Shown: piece by piece, positions 5,636-7,324 of the stretch | Layout: each line of letters begins with the position of its first letter | Numbering within the stretch: position 1 is the first letter of the stretch | Source: Candidatus Bathyarchaeota archaeon | GTDB taxonomy: Archaea; Thermoproteota; Bathyarchaeia; 40CM-2-53-6 | NCBI GenBank assembly: GCA_005883085.1 | Contig: VBAY01000081.1 | Location: 1-7,324 of the forward strand | Length of the DNA stretch: 7,324 nt | Reading direction: 5' to 3' | Position numbers and translations under genes: made by a program | Notes under the pieces: model-generated | Told to the model about the DNA's origin: nothing | The model's input: only the letters and a program-made list of their open reading frames with translations | The model's database searches: none

Positions 5636-6471
5636 TAGCGATCCTCCATGTCGCGCAGTCCTTGAAACTCTTTGAGTCCGCTTAGCCGATGTCGCATTAT
5701 GCTAGCCTCCAGCTCGGATTGCAACAACGAAAAGATGTCTTTGTGAATGCTCACGAAGTCGGAGGCGGTCGGGCTTCTCGGGCGAAGCAACTCGATCGGT
5801 ACTATGCTCTTGACTCTGGCAGGACGTGCCGAGAGTACCAAGATCCTGTCAGCGAGTTCGATTGCTTCGGGAAGGTTGTGAGTGACGAGAAGGAAGGTCT
5901 TCTGAGTTTCAGCGTGAATCTCTGCAACCTCTTCCCTGAGAGCTTCCGCCGTGAACTCATCGATAGCGCTGAAGGCCTCGTCCATTAAGACAACCTCTGG
6001 GTCTATCGCGAGGGCTCTGGCTATTCCGACCCGTTGCTTCATTCCGCCGGACAGCTGTTTCGGATAGAGTTTCTCGCTATCTTTGAGACCCACCATTCCG
6101 AGGAGCTCTCTAGCCGTATTCTCCCTCTCGCGTTTCGGAACATTCTGGACCTCAAGGCCAAAGGCGACGTTGTCCAGGACTGTTCGCCAAGGAAGTAGGG
6201 CGAAGGTCTGAAAGACCATGCTGATCTTGGGGTGGGGAGCGGTAAGCAGATCCCCTTTGAAGCGGATTTCCCCAGAGGATGGTCGATCTAATCCTGCAAT
6301 CATTCGCAGAAGAGTGGATTTCCCGCACCCGCTTGGTCCAACGATGCAGACAAACTCTCCCTCGTGGATTTGGAAAGAGATGTTGTTCAGGGCGGTCACG
6401 GTTTGTGGGGGTTCGGAGTATACCTTTGTGACGTTTGAGAATTCAACGTGCATCCAGTTGTCTACCGCCAT
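5635..6471 (-). CDS. ABC transporter ATP-binding protein, nitrate/sulfonate/taurine type
   Basis: This is the cytoplasmic ATPase subunit (278 residues) of an importer in the NitT/TauT family, which powers uptake of nitrate, sulfonates, taurine or similar small anions; the substrate cannot be told from this sequence. All motifs are intact: Walker A GPSGCGKST (45-53), Q-loop Gln88 in FQTFALLPW, signature LSGGMKQR (140-147), Walker B VVLMDE (160-165), D-loop SAID (168-171) and switch His198. The FALLPW stretch is characteristic of this subfamily. The Walker B end reads DEAFSAID where DEPFSALD is usual, a mild change. The tail after about 230 is ordinary for the group. The ATG at 6471 overlaps the permease end by 10 nt, indicating translational coupling. 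An internal ATG at 6453 is an alternative, six residues shorter. The stop overlaps the first base of the putative next gene. Confidence 0.93.
   Translation of the reverse strand: MAVDNWMHVEFSNVTKVYSEPPQTVTALNNISFQIHEGEFVCIVGPSGCGKSTLLRMIAGLDRPSSGEIRFKGDLLTAPHPKISMVFQTFALLPWRTVLDNVAFGLEVQNVPKRERENTARELLGMVGLKDSEKLYPKQLSGGMKQRVGIARALAIDPEVVLMDEAFSAIDEFTAEALREEVAEIHAETQKTFLLVTHNLPEAIELADRILVLSARPARVKSIVPIELLRPRSPTASDFVSIHKDIFSLLQSELEASIMRHRLSGLKEFQGLRDMEDR
5642..5647 (-). promoter_or_regulatory. strong Shine-Dalgarno site before the GTC codon
   Basis: The minus strand reads GGAGGA, continuing TC, a near-perfect complement to the 3' end of archaeal 16S rRNA. It lies inside the last codons of the ABC ATPase gene and 6 nt before the GTC at 5635. 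No other gene starts here, so it most likely serves the downstream secreted protein. Confidence 0.55.
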
Positions 6472-7271
6472 CTCTTGATTCGTTGTTCTAGCCTGTCGAA
6501 AAATGCTCGATCCAAAAGGATAGTTAGAAGCCCTACTGTCATGATCGCAGCTAGGCCATAAGTCATTGAGTGCGCTGACCCCTGAATACTGTTGGAGATG
6601 AAACTTCCGACCCCCGCGACGCTTGCGATGATCTCCACCGCGAGGAGGACGTTCCAGCTGAACTCGAAGGACAGTCTTAGTCCGGTTAGGAAGTTTGGAA
6701 AGATCGAGGGAAGCACGACTTTCGAGAAAGTGTCGAGTCTCCCCGCTTTGAATACAGAAGCAACGTGGAAGTAGTCTAATGGAATCTCCTTGACTCCCTG
6801 CCTAATTGTGAAGTAGATCGGGAAGAAAGCGCTGAAGGCGGAGATGGCTACTGCCGCTACGTTACCTCGACCGATCACGGTAACTAGGAGAGTTAGTATC
6901 GCTAGGTCCGGCAACGCGCCTACCAGCATAATGATCGGGGTTATTGCCTCGTCCAATTGGTTTCTTAGACCTACTAGCAATGCTAGGGGCATGACCACCA
7001 CTAGGGCGAGAGAAACTCCCGCGGCTACGTTGACGAAGCTTTGGGTGACGCGAACGAGGAAGAATGGTGTTCCTCCAAGCTGGACTAGTGTGAGAAGAAC
7101 GTTGTGAAGGGGTGGAAGTTGATCGCTAGAGACCGCGCCCGATAGAGCTACTGCCTCCCAAAGACAGAAGATGGCGACGAGCGTGATCAGCCAGGGTGGC
7201 AGTCGGGCTTTGTTCCGGCTTGTGTCCCGGACTCGATGGAAGACTTCGGGACTGAATGGCCAGAATCGCAT
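6462..7271 (-). CDS. ABC transporter permease, nitrate/sulfonate/taurine type
   Basis: This 269-residue inner subunit belongs to the binding-protein-dependent permease superfamily, forming (as a homodimer in relatives) the membrane channel for the adjacent ATPase. I count about six hydrophobic segments, at roughly 27-45, 80-102, 110-132, 137-156, 205-225 and 238-254. Between the fourth and fifth lies the cytoplasmic coupling loop (about 169-199), with HVASVFKAGRLDTF followed by VVLPSIFPNFLTGLRL, matching the EAA motif that contacts the ATPase. The family features and order match SsuC/TauC-type permeases. The ATG at 7271 follows directly on an in-frame TAG, so it is the first possible start. 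Its ribosome-binding site is weak (GGGTG about 8 nt upstream). It is the first visible gene of the operon. The usual solute-binding protein is not seen in the window and may be encoded past the right edge. Confidence 0.92.
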   Translation of the reverse strand: MRFWPFSPEVFHRVRDTSRNKARLPPWLITLVAIFCLWEAVALSGAVSSDQLPPLHNVLLTLVQLGGTPFFLVRVTQSFVNVAAGVSLALVVVMPLALLVGLRNQLDEAITPIIMLVGALPDLAILTLLVTVIGRGNVAAVAISAFSAFFPIYFTIRQGVKEIPLDYFHVASVFKAGRLDTFSKVVLPSIFPNFLTGLRLSFEFSWNVLLAVEIIASVAGVGSFISNSIQGSAHSMTYGLAAIMTVGLLTILLDRAFFDRLEQRIKRWR

Positions 7272-7324
7272 CTAGATACACCCGGAGCGACAAAGTCCCT
7301 TCTGAGAACTAATTAGGTTTGGAC

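Noticed and set aside
5689..5988. 99-codon plus-strand open frame
   Set aside because: It is the complement of the well-supported ABC ATPase gene.
1..7324. CRISPR arrays, tRNA or rRNA genes, insertion sequences, toxin-antitoxin or phage genes
   Set aside because: No spaced direct repeats, no tRNA-like cloverleaf, no transposase motifs or terminal inverted repeats were seen on either strand.

Overview
The window looks archaeal. The evidence is an archaeal-type HMG-CoA synthase with a DUF35 tail, AT-rich TATA-like boxes upstream of genes, Shine-Dalgarno motifs 6-7 nt before several starts, and a surface protease with a signal peptide, many N-X-S/T sequons and a C-terminal membrane anchor. Composition is close to 50% GC. 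A member of Thermoproteota (Nitrososphaeria or Bathyarchaeia type) is my best guess, but no rRNA or other marker is present to fix the lineage.

Layout, left to right. (1) The 3' part of a plus-strand M24-family (Xaa-Pro peptidase/creatinase fold) gene ends at 593. (2) A small minus-strand gene (611-832) encodes one membrane helix followed by a CPHCG/His cluster. (3) About 195 nt without a gene carry a possible TATA box and a T-run. (4) A minus-strand 63-residue Cys-rich protein lies at 1027-1218. (5) The decayed C-terminal end of an acyl-CoA dehydrogenase lies at 1205-1504 on the minus strand. (6) A 527-residue HMG-CoA synthase fused to a DUF35 (zinc ribbon plus OB-fold) domain runs from 3113 down to 1530. 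(7) After a 260-nt divergent intergenic region, a plus-strand cell-surface M6-family metalloprotease occupies 3374-5128. (8) Three tightly packed minus-strand genes follow, transcribed from the right edge inward: an ABC permease (7271-6462), an ABC ATPase (6471-5635), and a secreted or membrane-anchored beta-rich protein (about 5635-5060). The 3' end of the last gene overlaps the protease gene in antisense.

Functional reading. The synthase belongs to the mevalonate step of archaeal lipid synthesis or to a related acyl-CoA condensation. The ABC pair is of the nitrate/sulfonate/taurine type; its substrate-binding protein is not in the window and may lie past the right edge. The third gene of that operon is the most curious. 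Its reading frame encodes a textbook signal peptide and has a perfect GGAGGA site in front of it, but the codon at the expected start is GTC rather than GTG or ATG. I did not find a clear new defence or mobile system. The best leads are this GTC start and its associated protein, the synthase-DUF35 fusion, and the acyl-CoA dehydrogenase remnant.
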